This document shows, piece after piece, positions 7,777-17,357 of a DNA stretch of 64,000 nucleotides. The stretch comes from Sediminibacillus albus (lineage in GTDB: Bacteria; Bacillota; Bacilli; Bacillales; Amphibacillaceae). The notes under the pieces were generated by a model, which ran no database searches, had not been told where the DNA came from, and saw only the letters and a program-made list of their open reading frames with translations. The stretch covers positions 558,001-622,000 of the forward strand of contig NZ_FNFL01000002.1 of the NCBI RefSeq assembly GCF_900101125.1, written 5' to 3'. Each line of letters opens with the position of its first letter. The first letter of the stretch is position 1. Position numbers and translations under genes: made by a program.

Positions 7777-8547
7777 ATGAAACATTACAATGGTTACTTA
7801 ATCGATTTAGATGGTACGATGTATAAGGGAATGGAATGTATAGAAGATGCTCCGTCTTTCATAAAAGAATTGAACAATAAAAAAATTCCTCATTTATTTT
7901 TAACAAATAATTCTTCGTTGAAGCAAAGCCAAATTGCAGATAAATTAACTACAATGGGAATTCCGGCAGAAAAAGAGAATATTTTTACTTCCAGTATGGC
8001 AACTGCCGGCTATATCAGCCAGCAAAAGCCAGGTGCGAAAGTATATGCAATTGGAGAGCAAGGGTTATTTGCTGCACTAGAACAGGAAGGATTGTCACTT
8101 GTCGAGGAAGATAGTGATTATGTTATTATCGGAATCGACCGGCAAATCACCTATGAAAAATTAGCAAAAGCCTGTCTAAATGTCCGTGCCGGTGCAAAAC
8201 TGATTTCTACGAATGGCGATATTGCTATTCCGACAGAACGAGGCTTATTACCTGGAAACGGGTCGCTGGCGGCAGTGGTTACCACTAGTACTGGTCAGCT
8301 GCCAATAGTGATTGGCAAGCCTGAGAGCATTATAATGGAACAAGCAATGAAAGTGATTGGCACATCCAAACAGGAAACGCTGATGGTAGGTGACAATTAT
8401 GATACAGATATAATGGCAGGTATCAATGCGGGCATTGATACGTTGATGGTATTTACCGGCTTGACTACAGAAGAACAATTGGCCCAATATAATGCAAAAC
8501 CTACCTATACAGTCCACACATTAAAGCAATGGCTGGATAATATATAA
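7777..8547 (+). CDS. yutF: HAD-family phosphatase YutF (NagD-like)
   Basis: A 256-residue HAD hydrolase. The catalytic motif DLDGT is at residues 10-14 (D10 nucleophile, D12 acid/base), the second motif TNNSS at about 43-47, and the metal motif GDNYDTDIMAG at about 205-215. It belongs to the NagD/AraL-type IIA group acting on small sugar phosphates or nucleoside monophosphates; the true substrate is unknown. The start ATG at 7777 follows GAGGT by 8 bases and matches the B. subtilis YutF N-terminus; the frame is open 25 codons further upstream. Confidence 0.85.
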   Translation: MKHYNGYLIDLDGTMYKGMECIEDAPSFIKELNNKKIPHLFLTNNSSLKQSQIADKLTTMGIPAEKENIFTSSMATAGYISQQKPGAKVYAIGEQGLFAALEQEGLSLVEEDSDYVIIGIDRQITYEKLAKACLNVRAGAKLISTNGDIAIPTERGLLPGNGSLAAVVTTSTGQLPIVIGKPESIIMEQAMKVIGTSKQETLMVGDNYDTDIMAGINAGIDTLMVFTGLTTEEQLAQYNAKPTYTVHTLKQWLDNI

Positions 8548-8560
8548 CCGAAAAACGCAA

Positions 8561-8596
8561 AAAGCTCCCGGCCCATGGAGGCAGGGAGCTTTTGTT
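8561..8596. terminator. Bidirectional terminator between yutF and yutG
   Basis: AAAGCTCCC and GGGAGCTTT flank a 14-base loop between two convergent genes, with A-rich and T-rich flanks. Confidence 0.75.
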
Positions 8597-8614
8597 ATTA
8601 TTTTGGCTTTTCTA

Positions 8615-9124
8615 TTAATCAATGTCCTTGTCATTTATAGAACTGTGGGCAAGTCTGCTGGAAGCAGCTGCCGCAATTGCTCCGACAATATCATCTAGAA
8701 AAGTGTGGCATTGACCGGTGGACTTGTCGTTTAATTTTTTTAGGATCCCTGGTTTTTGCTTATCGATATACCCGTAATTGGTAAAACCAATAGAACCATA
8801 AACATTGACGATGGAGAAAGCGATGATTTCATCTACGCCGTATAAGCTTTCATCGATTTCAATTGTATGCTGGAGAGGCTCCTCCAGTTTCTTTTGTTCT
8901 GCAAGAACATCTAATTGAATACCAGTCAGTATTGCGTTTTGAATTTCACGCTTGCTAAGCACCCGGTCTACATGATACTTGCATTCTTCCAAAGTAAGAT
9001 CCTCATGGTATTTATTTTGTAAGTAGTACACTAAATCTGCGATATCATCAAGGGTAACCCCTCGCTCAATCAGCCAAGACCTAGCCTTATTCTCCAATTC
9101 CGATTTTGCTGTATTGTTTTCCAT
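8615..9124 (-). CDS. yutG: Phosphatidylglycerophosphatase A-family protein YutG
   Basis: A 169-residue protein of the PgpA family as found in Bacilli (YutG type). The C-terminal half has the family pattern VYGSIGFTNYGYIDKQKPG and FLDDIVGAIAAAASSRL. PgpA-family enzymes dephosphorylate phosphatidylglycerophosphate in E. coli; the Bacillus protein is soluble-looking, and its activity is not established by the sequence. The N-terminal helical part (LIERGVTLDDIADLVYYLQ) is typical of the Bacillus subgroup. Confidence 0.75.
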   Translation of the reverse strand: MENNTAKSELENKARSWLIERGVTLDDIADLVYYLQNKYHEDLTLEECKYHVDRVLSKREIQNAILTGIQLDVLAEQKKLEEPLQHTIEIDESLYGVDEIIAFSIVNVYGSIGFTNYGYIDKQKPGILKKLNDKSTGQCHTFLDDIVGAIAAAASSRLAHSSINDKDID

Positions 9125-9261
9125 AAATAGACACCTAACCTTATTTTTATTTCTACTCCCTAATATACCCTAACACGGAGAAGATAAATCAAAAACCAAG
9201 TTCGATTTCATAAACTTTGCACATAAACTGGACTAAAAGGTGATAAAGGGGAGAAGTACTT

Positions 9262-10239
9262 ATGCACGAGCTGTTATCCGAGTACATTGATGGCTTTCAA
9301 GGCAGACAGACAACAATTAATGGCAGAGAAGGCTATCAGCAGGGAAATGATATTTTTTTTATTATACCAAAAACAGCCAGTGATGGATTATATTATGAGC
9401 AAAAGTCGATTTGCGATTTCTATATTCATAATGAAATAAAAAATTTAGCGGTTCCCATTTATAATAAGAATGGGGAACTAATCACGGAATATGGAGGGGA
9501 TCGGTATGTCGTCTTACACAGTGAGGTGAGACAGGAACAAAATTATTTGCCACACGCTGCTGCGCTGGCAACCTTCCACAAGCTTGGTTCCACCTTCCCG
9601 TTTCAACCAACAGAGGCTTCAGCCTATGGTCAATGGAAAGAACTTTGGATAAGCAAACTTGCTATGTTTGATACGATTTACCGTCAGCAGTACACAGAAC
9701 GGCCTGTCTCCAATTTTATGGGATTATTTATCGATACGTATCCCTATGTTAGTGGATGTACTGAAAACGCCATTCAATATTTACAAGAGACAGAATCTGA
9801 ACAACGTTTTGATCAAGGAGATAGTGGCACTTTTACCTTTCAAAGGTACCATTATGATGTGCAAAAAGAAATAATCTGGCCGCACGACCTCGTTTATGAC
9901 CATGCTGGAAGAGACATCGCCGAACACATCCGCCAGGTATTGCTGGAGGACCATCCATCTGTTTTCGATGAGGTTCGGGCGTTTATGGAAGCATACACAG
10001 CGATAAAACCTTTGTCGATATTCAGCTGGAGAATCATTTACGCACGCCTGCTGCTGCCTGTCCATTTATTTGATTATTTAGAAACAGGAATATCAAGGGA
10101 TGACCACGAAACTACTTATAAAGAGTTTAAGTCCATGCTAAAAAAGCAACATATATACCAAGGGAATATCAAAAAGTTATTTGAAGAAACAGGTGTGGAT
10201 ACAAACGCTTTGCAAATCCCTGAGTTGGATTGGCAGTAA
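9262..10239 (+). CDS. yutH: Spore coat protein YutH
   Basis: A 325-residue protein of the CotS/YutH group, which has a degenerate aminoglycoside-phosphotransferase-like fold. B. subtilis YutH is a spore coat-associated protein made in the mother cell. The start is preceded by AAAGGGGAGAAG. The typical middle part (HAAALATFHKLG) and the C-terminal SWRIIYARLLLPVHLFDYLE agree with YutH. The kinase-like catalytic residues are not obviously kept. Location after yutG matches B. subtilis. Confidence 0.8.
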   Translation: MHELLSEYIDGFQGRQTTINGREGYQQGNDIFFIIPKTASDGLYYEQKSICDFYIHNEIKNLAVPIYNKNGELITEYGGDRYVVLHSEVRQEQNYLPHAAALATFHKLGSTFPFQPTEASAYGQWKELWISKLAMFDTIYRQQYTERPVSNFMGLFIDTYPYVSGCTENAIQYLQETESEQRFDQGDSGTFTFQRYHYDVQKEIIWPHDLVYDHAGRDIAEHIRQVLLEDHPSVFDEVRAFMEAYTAIKPLSIFSWRIIYARLLLPVHLFDYLETGISRDDHETTYKEFKSMLKKQHIYQGNIKKLFEETGVDTNALQIPELDWQ

Positions 10240-10261
10240 ATCATGAAGGGAGCAATGAATA

Positions 10262-11227
10262 ATGGCTAAACCTTATATTTATATTACCAGGCGGCTTCCA
10301 GAGAAAGTATGGAAGGAACTGAAGCGCGATTATGAAATAGGAATGTGGCCCTCAGAAGAGGAGCCTGTTGATGCTTCAACCCTTAAATATGAAATCAGCC
10401 GTGCAGATGCACTGTTAACAATGCTGACTGATCGAATAGACGCTGATTTGTTAAAAAACGCAGAAAATCTGCAAGTGATCGCCAACCTTGCTGTAGGATA
10501 TGACAATATTGACATAGAGGCTGCCAAAGCGAAGGGTATTACAGTGACAAATACGCCGGATGTACTTACAGAAACAACAGCCGATTTAACATTTTCTTTA
10601 TTGATGGCAACTGCTAGAAGAATTGTCGAGGCAAATCAATTTATTAAACAAGGAGGGTGGAAAAATTGGGCGCCATTTTTATTGGCTGGAAGCGATGTTC
10701 ATCATAAAACCATCGGCATTGTCGGAATGGGGCGAATCGGAGCTGCTGTTGCACGGAGAGCTAAAGGTTTTTCTATGGATATTGTCTATCATAACCGCTC
10801 ACGGCGAATGGAAGTGGAAAAAGATTTAGGAGCCCGCTATTTGGAGTTTGATGAACTTCTAAAGACAGCAGACTTTGTTGTTTGTCTTGCCCCCCTGACA
10901 ACAAATACAAAGTATATGTTCAATAAAGAATCCTTTGCCCAGATGAAGTCCACTGCCATTTTCATTAATGCTTCTCGTGGAAAGAACGTAGATGAGAACG
11001 CTCTTTTTGAGGCTCTTGCCAATGAACAAATCGCAGCTGCCGGATTGGATGTTTTTGAAATTGAACCGATTGATAACAATCACCCGCTGCTGACTCTCTC
11101 TCAAGTTACTTGTTTGCCACATATAGGTTCCGCAACCATGGAAACAAGGGAGCAAATGATCGAGCTATGTTTGGAAAACATTAAATTGGTGCTGAATCAT
11201 AGACGTCCTTTAACACCTGTTTCCTAA
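10262..11227 (+). CDS. D-isomer 2-hydroxyacid dehydrogenase (glyoxylate/hydroxypyruvate reductase type)
   Basis: A 321-residue NAD(P)-dependent dehydrogenase. The Rossmann motif GMGRIGAAVARR lies at about residues 155-166. The catalytic Arg is in NASRGK, the Glu in DVFEIEP and the His in LPHIGSAT. It most resembles glyoxylate/hydroxypyruvate or gluconate 2-ketoreductases such as B. subtilis YvcT; substrate is not certain. It follows yutH by 22 bases with a GAAGGGAG ribosome site and may be co-transcribed with it, an unusual neighbour for a coat gene. Confidence 0.85.
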   Translation: MAKPYIYITRRLPEKVWKELKRDYEIGMWPSEEEPVDASTLKYEISRADALLTMLTDRIDADLLKNAENLQVIANLAVGYDNIDIEAAKAKGITVTNTPDVLTETTADLTFSLLMATARRIVEANQFIKQGGWKNWAPFLLAGSDVHHKTIGIVGMGRIGAAVARRAKGFSMDIVYHNRSRRMEVEKDLGARYLEFDELLKTADFVVCLAPLTTNTKYMFNKESFAQMKSTAIFINASRGKNVDENALFEALANEQIAAAGLDVFEIEPIDNNHPLLTLSQVTCLPHIGSATMETREQMIELCLENIKLVLNHRRPLTPVS

Positions 11228-11296
11228 ATAAAGAGCCAAATGGTTTATCAAGCGGTAGTTGTTACCCCTGATTATTCTTAAAATTCAAAAATCACC

Positions 11297-11325
11297 TTGA
11301 TTAACTGTAGAGTGGAATGTATAAT
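11297..11325 (+). promoter_or_regulatory. SigA-type promoter of the threonine operon
   Basis: TTGATT (11297-11302), 17 bases, TATAAT (11320-11325). Transcription would begin near 11332, about 50 bases before hom. No T-box or riboswitch is visible in so short a leader. Confidence 0.75.
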
Positions 11326-11380
11326 GTCCTCTATAGGAAAACAGATGTGTTTACAAAAGGAACACAAGGAGGCGGAGAAT

Positions 11381-12676
11381 ATGAAGGACAAAGTAACTAT
11401 CGGTTTATGCGGCCTCGGAACAGTCGGAACTGGCGTTATCAGGATTTTGCAAAACCATCAGGAAGAAATAAAACATAAGCTTGGCTGTGAAATTGAAGTA
11501 AAAAAAATATTGGTACATACATTGAACAAATCGAGAGAAATTGATTTCGCCCCTGAGTTGTTAACCACAGAAGCCGAAGAGCTTGTTGGAGATAAAGACA
11601 TTGATATTATCATTGAAGTGATGGGGGGAATCGAAGGAACCTATCCCCTCCTGGAAAAGGCTTTGAAAAATAAAAAACATATTATTACCGCAAATAAAGA
11701 TTTAATGGCAGTTCATGGGCAAAAGCTGCTTCAGTTAGCGAAGGCAAACCATTGTGATATCTTTTACGAAGCTAGTGTAGCAGGAGGAATCCCGATTCTC
11801 CGATCTTTAACAGACGGCCTTGCCTCTGACCGCATTCAAAAAATGATGGGTATTGTCAATGGAACGACGAATTATATTTTAACAAAAATGACCGATGACC
11901 AATTAGCATATGAAACGGTTCTAAAAGAAGCACAGGATTTAGGTTATGCAGAAGCTGACCCGACTGCAGATGTGGGAGGCTTGGATGCTGCTCGTAAGAT
12001 GGCACTTTTAGCAAATCTAGCCTTTAAGATGAATATCAATCTGAACGACGTGGAAGTTACGGGCATTACGTCGATTTCCCAGGAAGATATCGTCTTTGCC
12101 GCCAGACTTGGCTACACGATCAAGCTTATTGGTGTAGCATCTGTCTTTGATGGCAAAGTGGAAGTAAGTGTCGAACCGACATTGCTGCCGGAGGATCATC
12201 CACTCGCATTGGTGAAAAACGAATATAATGCCGTCTATATCTATGGAGAAGCTGTAGGTGAAACGATGTTTTATGGACCAGGTGCCGGCAGCATGCCAAC
12301 GGCAACATCTGTCGTGTCCGATTTAATGGAAGCTGTCAAAAATATCAGGCTGGGGATCAATGGTAATTCATACGTCACCCCACAGTTCGAGACCCGGTTG
12401 AAAGAAAATGCAGAGAAATACACCAGGTATTTTGTGCGTCTGGAAGCAGACGATGAGGCTGGAACTTTCCAGGCTTTAACGAATGTCTTTACAAGTGAAA
12501 ATGTCAGCTTTGCCAAAATCCTTCAGTTACCGGGAAGTGGAAAAAATACGGCTGAAATTGTGATGGTCACTCATAAAATCAGCAAACAGCAATTACTTAA
12601 CAGTTTGGAGCGATTGGACGATTTAGCTGTTGTTAAAAGACTGATCAGTTATTACAGAGTGGATGGGGAGGAATGA
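11381..12676 (+). CDS. hom: Homoserine dehydrogenase
   Basis: A 431-residue enzyme reducing aspartate semialdehyde to homoserine, the branch point to threonine and methionine. The nucleotide-binding motif [11 protein letters not shown] is at residues 8-18; the catalytic region contains NGTTNYIL and [12 protein letters not shown]-terminal ACT domain (about 350-431) fits feedback control by threonine. The ATG at 11381 is chosen because AAGGAGG lies just upstream; an open extension of 28 codons lacks a ribosome site and overlaps the promoter. First gene of hom-thrC-thrB. Confidence 0.95.
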   Translation: MKDKVTIGLCGLGTVGTGVIRILQNHQEEIKHKLGCEIEVKKILVHTLNKSREIDFAPELLTTEAEELVGDKDIDIIIEVMGGIEGTYPLLEKALKNKKHIITANKDLMAVHGQKLLQLAKANHCDIFYEASVAGGIPILRSLTDGLASDRIQKMMGIVNGTTNYILTKMTDDQLAYETVLKEAQDLGYAEADPTADVGGLDAARKMALLANLAFKMNINLNDVEVTGITSISQEDIVFAARLGYTIKLIGVASVFDGKVEVSVEPTLLPEDHPLALVKNEYNAVYIYGEAVGETMFYGPGAGSMPTATSVVSDLMEAVKNIRLGINGNSYVTPQFETRLKENAEKYTRYFVRLEADDEAGTFQALTNVFTSENVSFAKILQLPGSGKNTAEIVMVTHKISKQQLLNSLERLDDLAVVKRLISYYRVDGEE

Positions 12677-12678
12677 AC

Positions 12679-13740
12679 ATGGCTTGGCAAGGTTTATTGA
12701 ATCAATACAAGGATTTTTTACCGATAAACGACAACACCCCGAAAATTAGCTTGTATGAGGGAAATACACCGCTGGTAAAACTGGAAAGATTGTCGGAACG
12801 TGTATCCATGGAAGTGTACGCCAAGGTGGAAGGCGCCAATCCCACTGGTTCCTTTAAGGATAGAGGGATGGTTTTAGCTATTGCCAAGGCACTTGAAGAT
12901 GGAGCGAAAGCTGTGATTTGCGCTTCGACGGGCAATACGAGTGCGTCTGCTGCCGCTTTTGCTGCAAGAGCGGGTCTAAAATGCATTGTTGTTATTCCTG
13001 AAGGGAAAATTGCCCAAGGGAAACTTGCTCAAGCAGTCATGTATGGTGCAGAGGTATATGCGATTGAAGGGAATTTTGATGACGCATTGCGTATCGTCCG
13101 TAAAATAAGTGAAAAAGAAAATATTACTTTGGTGAATTCCGTTAACCCTTATCGCATTGAAGGCCAGAAAACAGCAGCTTTCGAAGTGTGCGAAACTTTA
13201 GAGAAAGCGCCTGATTACCTGTTTATCCCTGTAGGAAATGCAGGAAATATCACTGCTTACTGGAAAGGGTTTAAAGAGTTTAACGAAAGGTCGGGTTCTG
13301 GCCTGCCGCAAATGATGGGGTTTGAAGCAAGCGGTGCAGCAGCCATTGTTCAAAATCGTATTTTCGAGAAACCGGAAACGATTGGGACGGCAATCCGTAT
13401 TGGCAATCCGGCCAGTTGGCAGGGTGCTGTGGAGGCACGGGATGAGTCTAACGGGGTAATTGGAGAAGTAACTGATCAGGAAATGATTGAAGCCTATCAA
13501 TGGCTGGCTGCCAATGAAGGTATTTTTGCAGAACCTGCGTCCTGTGCAGCAGTAGCTGGATTATTGAAAGCATCCAAGCAGCAGCTAGTGAAAAAAGGAG
13601 CAACTGCCGTGGCTGTTTTGACTGGAAATGGGTTGAAAGATCCTAATACTGCGATTGAATATAGTCAAATTAAACCAAAAGTACTGCCTAACAATGAAGA
13701 AAAAATAACTGCAGAAATCCAGGATAGAGTACTCGTATGA
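12679..13740 (+). CDS. thrC: Threonine synthase
   Basis: A 353-residue PLP enzyme making threonine from O-phosphohomoserine. The PLP lysine is K60 in [20 protein letters not shown] is the phosphate-binding loop. Two in-frame ATGs are close together (12673 and 12679); the second has GGGGAGG at 7 bases and is preferred. The gene starts immediately after hom and its stop overlaps the thrB start, so translation is probably coupled. Confidence 0.95.
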   Translation: MAWQGLLNQYKDFLPINDNTPKISLYEGNTPLVKLERLSERVSMEVYAKVEGANPTGSFKDRGMVLAIAKALEDGAKAVICASTGNTSASAAAFAARAGLKCIVVIPEGKIAQGKLAQAVMYGAEVYAIEGNFDDALRIVRKISEKENITLVNSVNPYRIEGQKTAAFEVCETLEKAPDYLFIPVGNAGNITAYWKGFKEFNERSGSGLPQMMGFEASGAAAIVQNRIFEKPETIGTAIRIGNPASWQGAVEARDESNGVIGEVTDQEMIEAYQWLAANEGIFAEPASCAAVAGLLKASKQQLVKKGATAVAVLTGNGLKDPNTAIEYSQIKPKVLPNNEEKITAEIQDRVLV

Positions 13741-14624
13741 GCCTGGAAATAAAAGTGCCGGCAAGTACCTCTAATTTGGGCGCCGGCTTCGACTCGATAG
13801 GGTTAGCATTGGAGTTGTATTTAGAACTGAAAGTTACACAAGCAGCGGAATGGAACTTTTATTCGAGTTCGGTTTTCCTGAAGGACCTACCTGCAGGAAC
13901 GGATAACTTTATTTATAAAATTGCCTCACAAGTAGCCCGGGAATTTGGCACAGAAGAGCTGCCGCCATGTTTAATCGAAATGAAAAGCGATATTCCCTTG
14001 GCTAGAGGACTTGGCAGCAGTGCTACCGCCACAATCGCTGGAATAGAGTTGGCTGACCAGCTCTTGGCCCTGAAGCTGGGAGAGAATAAAAAACTGGAAA
14101 TTGCTACAGCCATCGAAGGGCACCCTGATAATGTGGCCCCATCCCTTATGGGCGGTTGTGTCATCGGTCATTATGATTCTGAAGTTAACTGGGTAAAGCT
14201 TCCTTTCGAAAATGTTGCGGTGGTGGCTATCATCCCTGATTTCGAACTGAAAACAAAAACAGCAAGAGAAGCTTTGCCTAGAGAGCTTGATTACCAAACT
14301 AGTGTGCTTGCCAGCAGCATAGCAAATGTCAGTGTAGCTGCTATTTGCCAGCAAGACTGGGAGCTGCTAGGAAAAATGATGAAAAAAGATCTGTTTCACC
14401 AGCCATATAGAAAAGCTTTAGTCCCTCATTACGACGAGCTTGAAGCTTATTTGGAAACGGATGTGTACGGCATGTTTCTCAGCGGGGCCGGCCCTGCCAT
14501 TATTAGTTTAGTTAATGTTAGCAAAGTGAAGAAGAAGCTACCTGAATGGAAGCGGGATTTTCCCGGCTTTGAATGGCGTCTGCTATCGGTTGACCATACG
14601 GGGGCAAAAGTTATAAAGACATAA
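13737..14624 (+). CDS. thrB: Homoserine kinase
   Basis: A 295-residue GHMP kinase that phosphorylates homoserine for ThrC. The GHMP ATP-binding motif [12 protein letters not shown] is at residues 87-98; an N-terminal [13 protein letters not shown] stretch (8-20) is typical. The ATG overlaps the thrC stop (ATGA). Last gene of the threonine operon. Confidence 0.95.
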   Translation: MSLEIKVPASTSNLGAGFDSIGLALELYLELKVTQAAEWNFYSSSVFLKDLPAGTDNFIYKIASQVAREFGTEELPPCLIEMKSDIPLARGLGSSATATIAGIELADQLLALKLGENKKLEIATAIEGHPDNVAPSLMGGCVIGHYDSEVNWVKLPFENVAVVAIIPDFELKTKTAREALPRELDYQTSVLASSIANVSVAAICQQDWELLGKMMKKDLFHQPYRKALVPHYDELEAYLETDVYGMFLSGAGPAIISLVNVSKVKKKLPEWKRDFPGFEWRLLSVDHTGAKVIKT

Positions 14625-14653
14625 GGCAGGCTGCTAAACGCAGCCTGCCTTAT
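14621..14653. terminator. Hairpin closing the threonine operon
   Basis: A perfect 14-base stem (ATAAGGCAGGCTGC and its complement) with a 5-base loop; it includes the thrB stop codon. The following T-tract is weak, so it may depend on the stem strength alone. It faces the convergent NifU-like gene. Confidence 0.7.
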
Positions 14654-14705
14654 GTCTGGAATTACTATATAATGTATTTATAGAAAGTATTCGTTGTGAA
14701 TTTTT

Positions 14706-14930
14706 TTAAAAAACTTGCTCAATTTCTGTAACGCCTGGAACCTCAGCCATTAAAGCCCGTTCAATCCCTGCTTTAAGTGTAATCGTTGAACTAGGGCAAT
14801 TACCGCATGCTCCCATTAGGCGAAGACGTACAATGCCTTCATCTACATCTACTAATTCAACGTCACCACCGTCGCGTAATAAAAATGGACGCAGTTTGTT
14901 CAATACTTCTTGTACTTGTTCTTGCATCAT
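14706..14930 (-). CDS. yutI: NifU-like iron-sulfur scaffold protein YutI
   Basis: A 74-residue NifU C-terminal-type (Nfu) domain protein. The cluster-binding CxxC is C42-G-N-C45 within [10 protein letters not shown]. Nfu proteins carry and deliver Fe-S clusters. The ATG at 14930 follows AAGGAG by 7 bases; the frame has an earlier possible start 24 bases upstream with poorer context. It is one of several Fe-S/redox genes in the next 6 kb. Confidence 0.88.
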   Translation of the reverse strand: MMQEQVQEVLNKLRPFLLRDGGDVELVDVDEGIVRLRLMGACGNCPSSTITLKAGIERALMAEVPGVTEIEQVF

Positions 14931-15170
14931 CCATCTTCTCCTTTCCTTACTCACTTATCTTATTATAAATCCTTTTCCAGAAAAAATCTATTATCATGGC
15001 ACGCTTTATATAAACAATTTAACGAAGTTGCTACTATTATTTTATTATTTATACATGTTTTTGTAAAATAAAAGTTGTCAATCGTGTATAATGTCTATTA
15101 TAAAAAGATCATAAACCTTGCAGAAACCGAAAAGGGGGCAGGGTATCTTTTACTGTCAGGAGTGATGAGG

Positions 15171-15494
15171 TTGGATAATAGAGCAGTAAAACTAACCGTT
15201 TATGGGGCAGATCAAATTTGTGCGAGCTGTGTTAACGCACCTGGCTCAGTAGAAACCTTTGAATGGCTGCAAGCGGCAATCGCCCGTAAATTTGAGCAGG
15301 CTTCAGCTATTGAATTTGAATATGTCGATATATTTAATCCTCCGGATATGGAAGCACATAAACAATTTGTCAAAAGGGTACAGCAGGAAGAATTCTTTTA
15401 CCCAGTAGTATTAATAAATGGCGAAGTGGCCGGGGAAGGAAATCCGCGGTTAAAATCCATATTTAATATTTTGGAAAAAAACGGCGTTCATTGA
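15171..15494 (+). CDS. yuzD: YuzD family thioredoxin-like protein (DUF1462)
   Basis: A 107-residue protein with a likely thioredoxin fold and a CxxC pair (C17-A-S-C20) after VYGAD. The TTG start at 15171 has AGGAG exactly 8 bases upstream; ATG/GTG codons just before it lie too close to that site. The family is restricted to Bacilli and its function is unknown. The EFFYPVVLINGEVAGEGNP region is the conserved cis-Pro-like part. Confidence 0.82.
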   Translation: MDNRAVKLTVYGADQICASCVNAPGSVETFEWLQAAIARKFEQASAIEFEYVDIFNPPDMEAHKQFVKRVQQEEFFYPVVLINGEVAGEGNPRLKSIFNILEKNGVH

Positions 15495-15612
15495 TTGTCC
15501 GGGTTAGTTAATACTAAGCCAACTCATTGTCTATCAGTGTAAAGGTATGGTAAGATAAACTTTTAGCGGGGGATTCATCTTTCCTTAATTTTGCATGTCT
15601 GAGGTGAAATCG

Positions 15613-15849
15613 ATGAATCCAATTATAGAATTTTGTGTTAATAACTTAGCCAGCGGTTCACAAAAAGCAATGGAAGAACTGGAGAAAGATCCAGATCTTG
15701 ATGTTATAGAGTATGGTTGTACAAGTTTTTGCGGTATCTGTGCTCAGAGTTTTTTTGCCATCGTAAATGGGGAACCTGTCACAGCTGATAGTCCTAAGGA
15801 ATTGGTAGACAATGTATATCAATACCTTGAGGAGAATCCCCTGTTTTAA
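15613..15849 (+). CDS. yuzB: YuzB family protein (DUF1450)
   Basis: A 78-residue small protein with four cysteines: C8 near the start and the cluster C36, C40, C43 in CTSFCGIC. The spacing suggests metal, Fe-S or disulfide chemistry, but the family's role is not known. The ATG follows GAGGTG. It sits between yuzD and dapF as in B. subtilis. Confidence 0.85.
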   Translation: MNPIIEFCVNNLASGSQKAMEELEKDPDLDVIEYGCTSFCGICAQSFFAIVNGEPVTADSPKELVDNVYQYLEENPLF

Positions 15850-15858
15850 TATGAAAGT

Positions 15859-15900
15859 AACGCCATGGCTGACTGGAAAGGTCCAGCGATGGCGTTATTT
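15859..15900 (+). terminator. Terminator after yuzB
   Basis: AACGCCATGGCTG pairs with CAGCGATGGCGTT (one mismatch) and is followed by ATTTTT. Confidence 0.8.
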
Positions 15901-15967
15901 TTCGGCTTGATTTATTTGGCTTTAAAATCGGCAAATAGACAAATTCGTTGAGGTAAGGTGAAGAAGC

Positions 15968-16831
15968 ATGGAAATTCCTTATACAAAAATGCATGGATTG
16001 GGTAATAGTTATATTTTTTTGGACTTATTCCACTTTTCAATTGAAGAAGAAATGTTGGCAGATTTAGCTGTCCAGGCAGCAAATGTTCATACAGGGATTG
16101 GATCGGATGGATTGATACTCATTCATCCAACAGACAATGCCGATGTCGGTATGAGGATATTCAACAAGGATGGTTCTGAGGGCAAAAATTGCGGAAACGG
16201 CCTTCGTTGTGTAGCGAAATTTGCTTATGAGAATAATCTTGTTAATAAACCGCAATTTATCATTGAGACGAAAGCGGGCAATGTGACAGCTGAAGTTTTT
16301 CACGAAGGAGATAAAGTGGAAGAAGTAACAATTGATATGGGCGTGCCAGATTTGCTTCGACAGGAAATCCCGATGAGGGGAAAAGATAATGGAAGAGTGG
16401 TTGGCGAATCGTTTGAAATCAGTCATCACCCATTAGAAGTAACAGCAGTATCAATGGGGAATCCGCATGCTGTATTTTTTGTTGATAAAATTGAAGAAGC
16501 TCCCCTTTATGAATTAGGCCCGATGATTACGAACGATTCCCGTTTTCCAGAAGGGGTGAATGTTGAGTTTGTAGAAATCGTTTCGGAAAAAGAAATGCAT
16601 TTTCGCGTTTGGGAAAGGGGATCAGGAGTAACTCAGGCTTGTGGTACCGGTGCATGTGCTGCTGTGGTTGCGAGTATACTGAACGGTTACTCTCAAAAAA
16701 ATACCGAAACCTGTGTTCATTTAAGCGGTGGAGACCTATTCATAAAATGGGCAGCTGATGATCATGTGTGGATGCGCGGAAAAGCTGAATTGACGACGCA
16801 AGGCACCTTTTATTGGAAGCGAAAATCTTGA
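15968..16831 (+). CDS. dapF: Diaminopimelate epimerase
   Basis: A 287-residue cofactor-free epimerase converting LL- to meso-diaminopimelate for lysine and peptidoglycan. The two catalytic cysteines are C75 in KNCGNGLRC and C225 in QACGTGACA. The start follows AGGTGAAGAAGC. It stands alone between terminators, away from other dap genes, as in B. subtilis (yutL). Confidence 0.95.
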   Translation: MEIPYTKMHGLGNSYIFLDLFHFSIEEEMLADLAVQAANVHTGIGSDGLILIHPTDNADVGMRIFNKDGSEGKNCGNGLRCVAKFAYENNLVNKPQFIIETKAGNVTAEVFHEGDKVEEVTIDMGVPDLLRQEIPMRGKDNGRVVGESFEISHHPLEVTAVSMGNPHAVFFVDKIEEAPLYELGPMITNDSRFPEGVNVEFVEIVSEKEMHFRVWERGSGVTQACGTGACAAVVASILNGYSQKNTETCVHLSGGDLFIKWAADDHVWMRGKAELTTQGTFYWKRKS

Positions 16832-16939
16832 TGGGAAAGGTATTCCTTAGTATACTGTAGGCAAGCTTCGATAGTATGGAAAGAAATATTCTCGTCACTC
16901 ATACAATTTAGGGAAGATGGAATTTTAGGAGGGCATCAT

Positions 16940-17299
16940 ATGATAGTGAATATCACTGATAATGCAAGTCTTCAGATTAAGGAAATGATGAAGGAAGAGG
17001 ATTCTGAAAACATACGTCTGCGCTTTGGAATCAAAGGCGGCGGATGCAGCGGATTATCCTATTCTATGGGCTTCGATCAAGAGGTCAATCAAGAGCTGGA
17101 TAAAGTGGAAGAAAGCAACGGAATTCCTTTAGTAATTAACCAGCAGGACGTTCCAATCATTGAAGGTACAACGATTGATTTTAAACAAAACATGATGGGC
17201 GGCGGATTTACCATCGATAACCCGAACGCCATCGTTTCCTGCGGCTGTGGATCTTCCTTTAAAGCGAAGGAAAGAGAAGGAACACCGGAGAATTGTTAA
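16940..17299 (+). CDS. yutM: A-type iron-sulfur carrier (IscA/ErpA family) YutM
   Basis: A 119-residue HesB/IscA-type protein with the three conserved cysteines: C36 in GGGCSGLSY and C101, C103 in SCGCGSSF. A-type carriers pass Fe-S clusters from the scaffold to target enzymes. AGGAGG precedes the ATG. Equivalent to B. subtilis YutM, next to dapF. Confidence 0.9.
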   Translation: MIVNITDNASLQIKEMMKEEDSENIRLRFGIKGGGCSGLSYSMGFDQEVNQELDKVEESNGIPLVINQQDVPIIEGTTIDFKQNMMGGGFTIDNPNAIVSCGCGSSFKAKEREGTPENC

Positions 17300-17313
17300 T
17301 CATCTTTTCATAT

Positions 17314-17346
17314 AAAACCCTCGGCTATCAAGCCGAGGGTTTTTTA
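17314..17346. terminator. Bidirectional terminator between yutM and the metallo-hydrolase
   Basis: AAAACCCTCGGCT / AGCCGAGGGTTTT with a 4-base loop and T-run; lies between convergent genes. Confidence 0.9.
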
Positions 17347-17357
17347 GGTTAAATTAA

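Noticed and set aside
11231-11380. Possible T-box or riboswitch before hom
   Set aside because: The transcribed leader is only about 50 bases, with no specifier loop or GGTGG motif.
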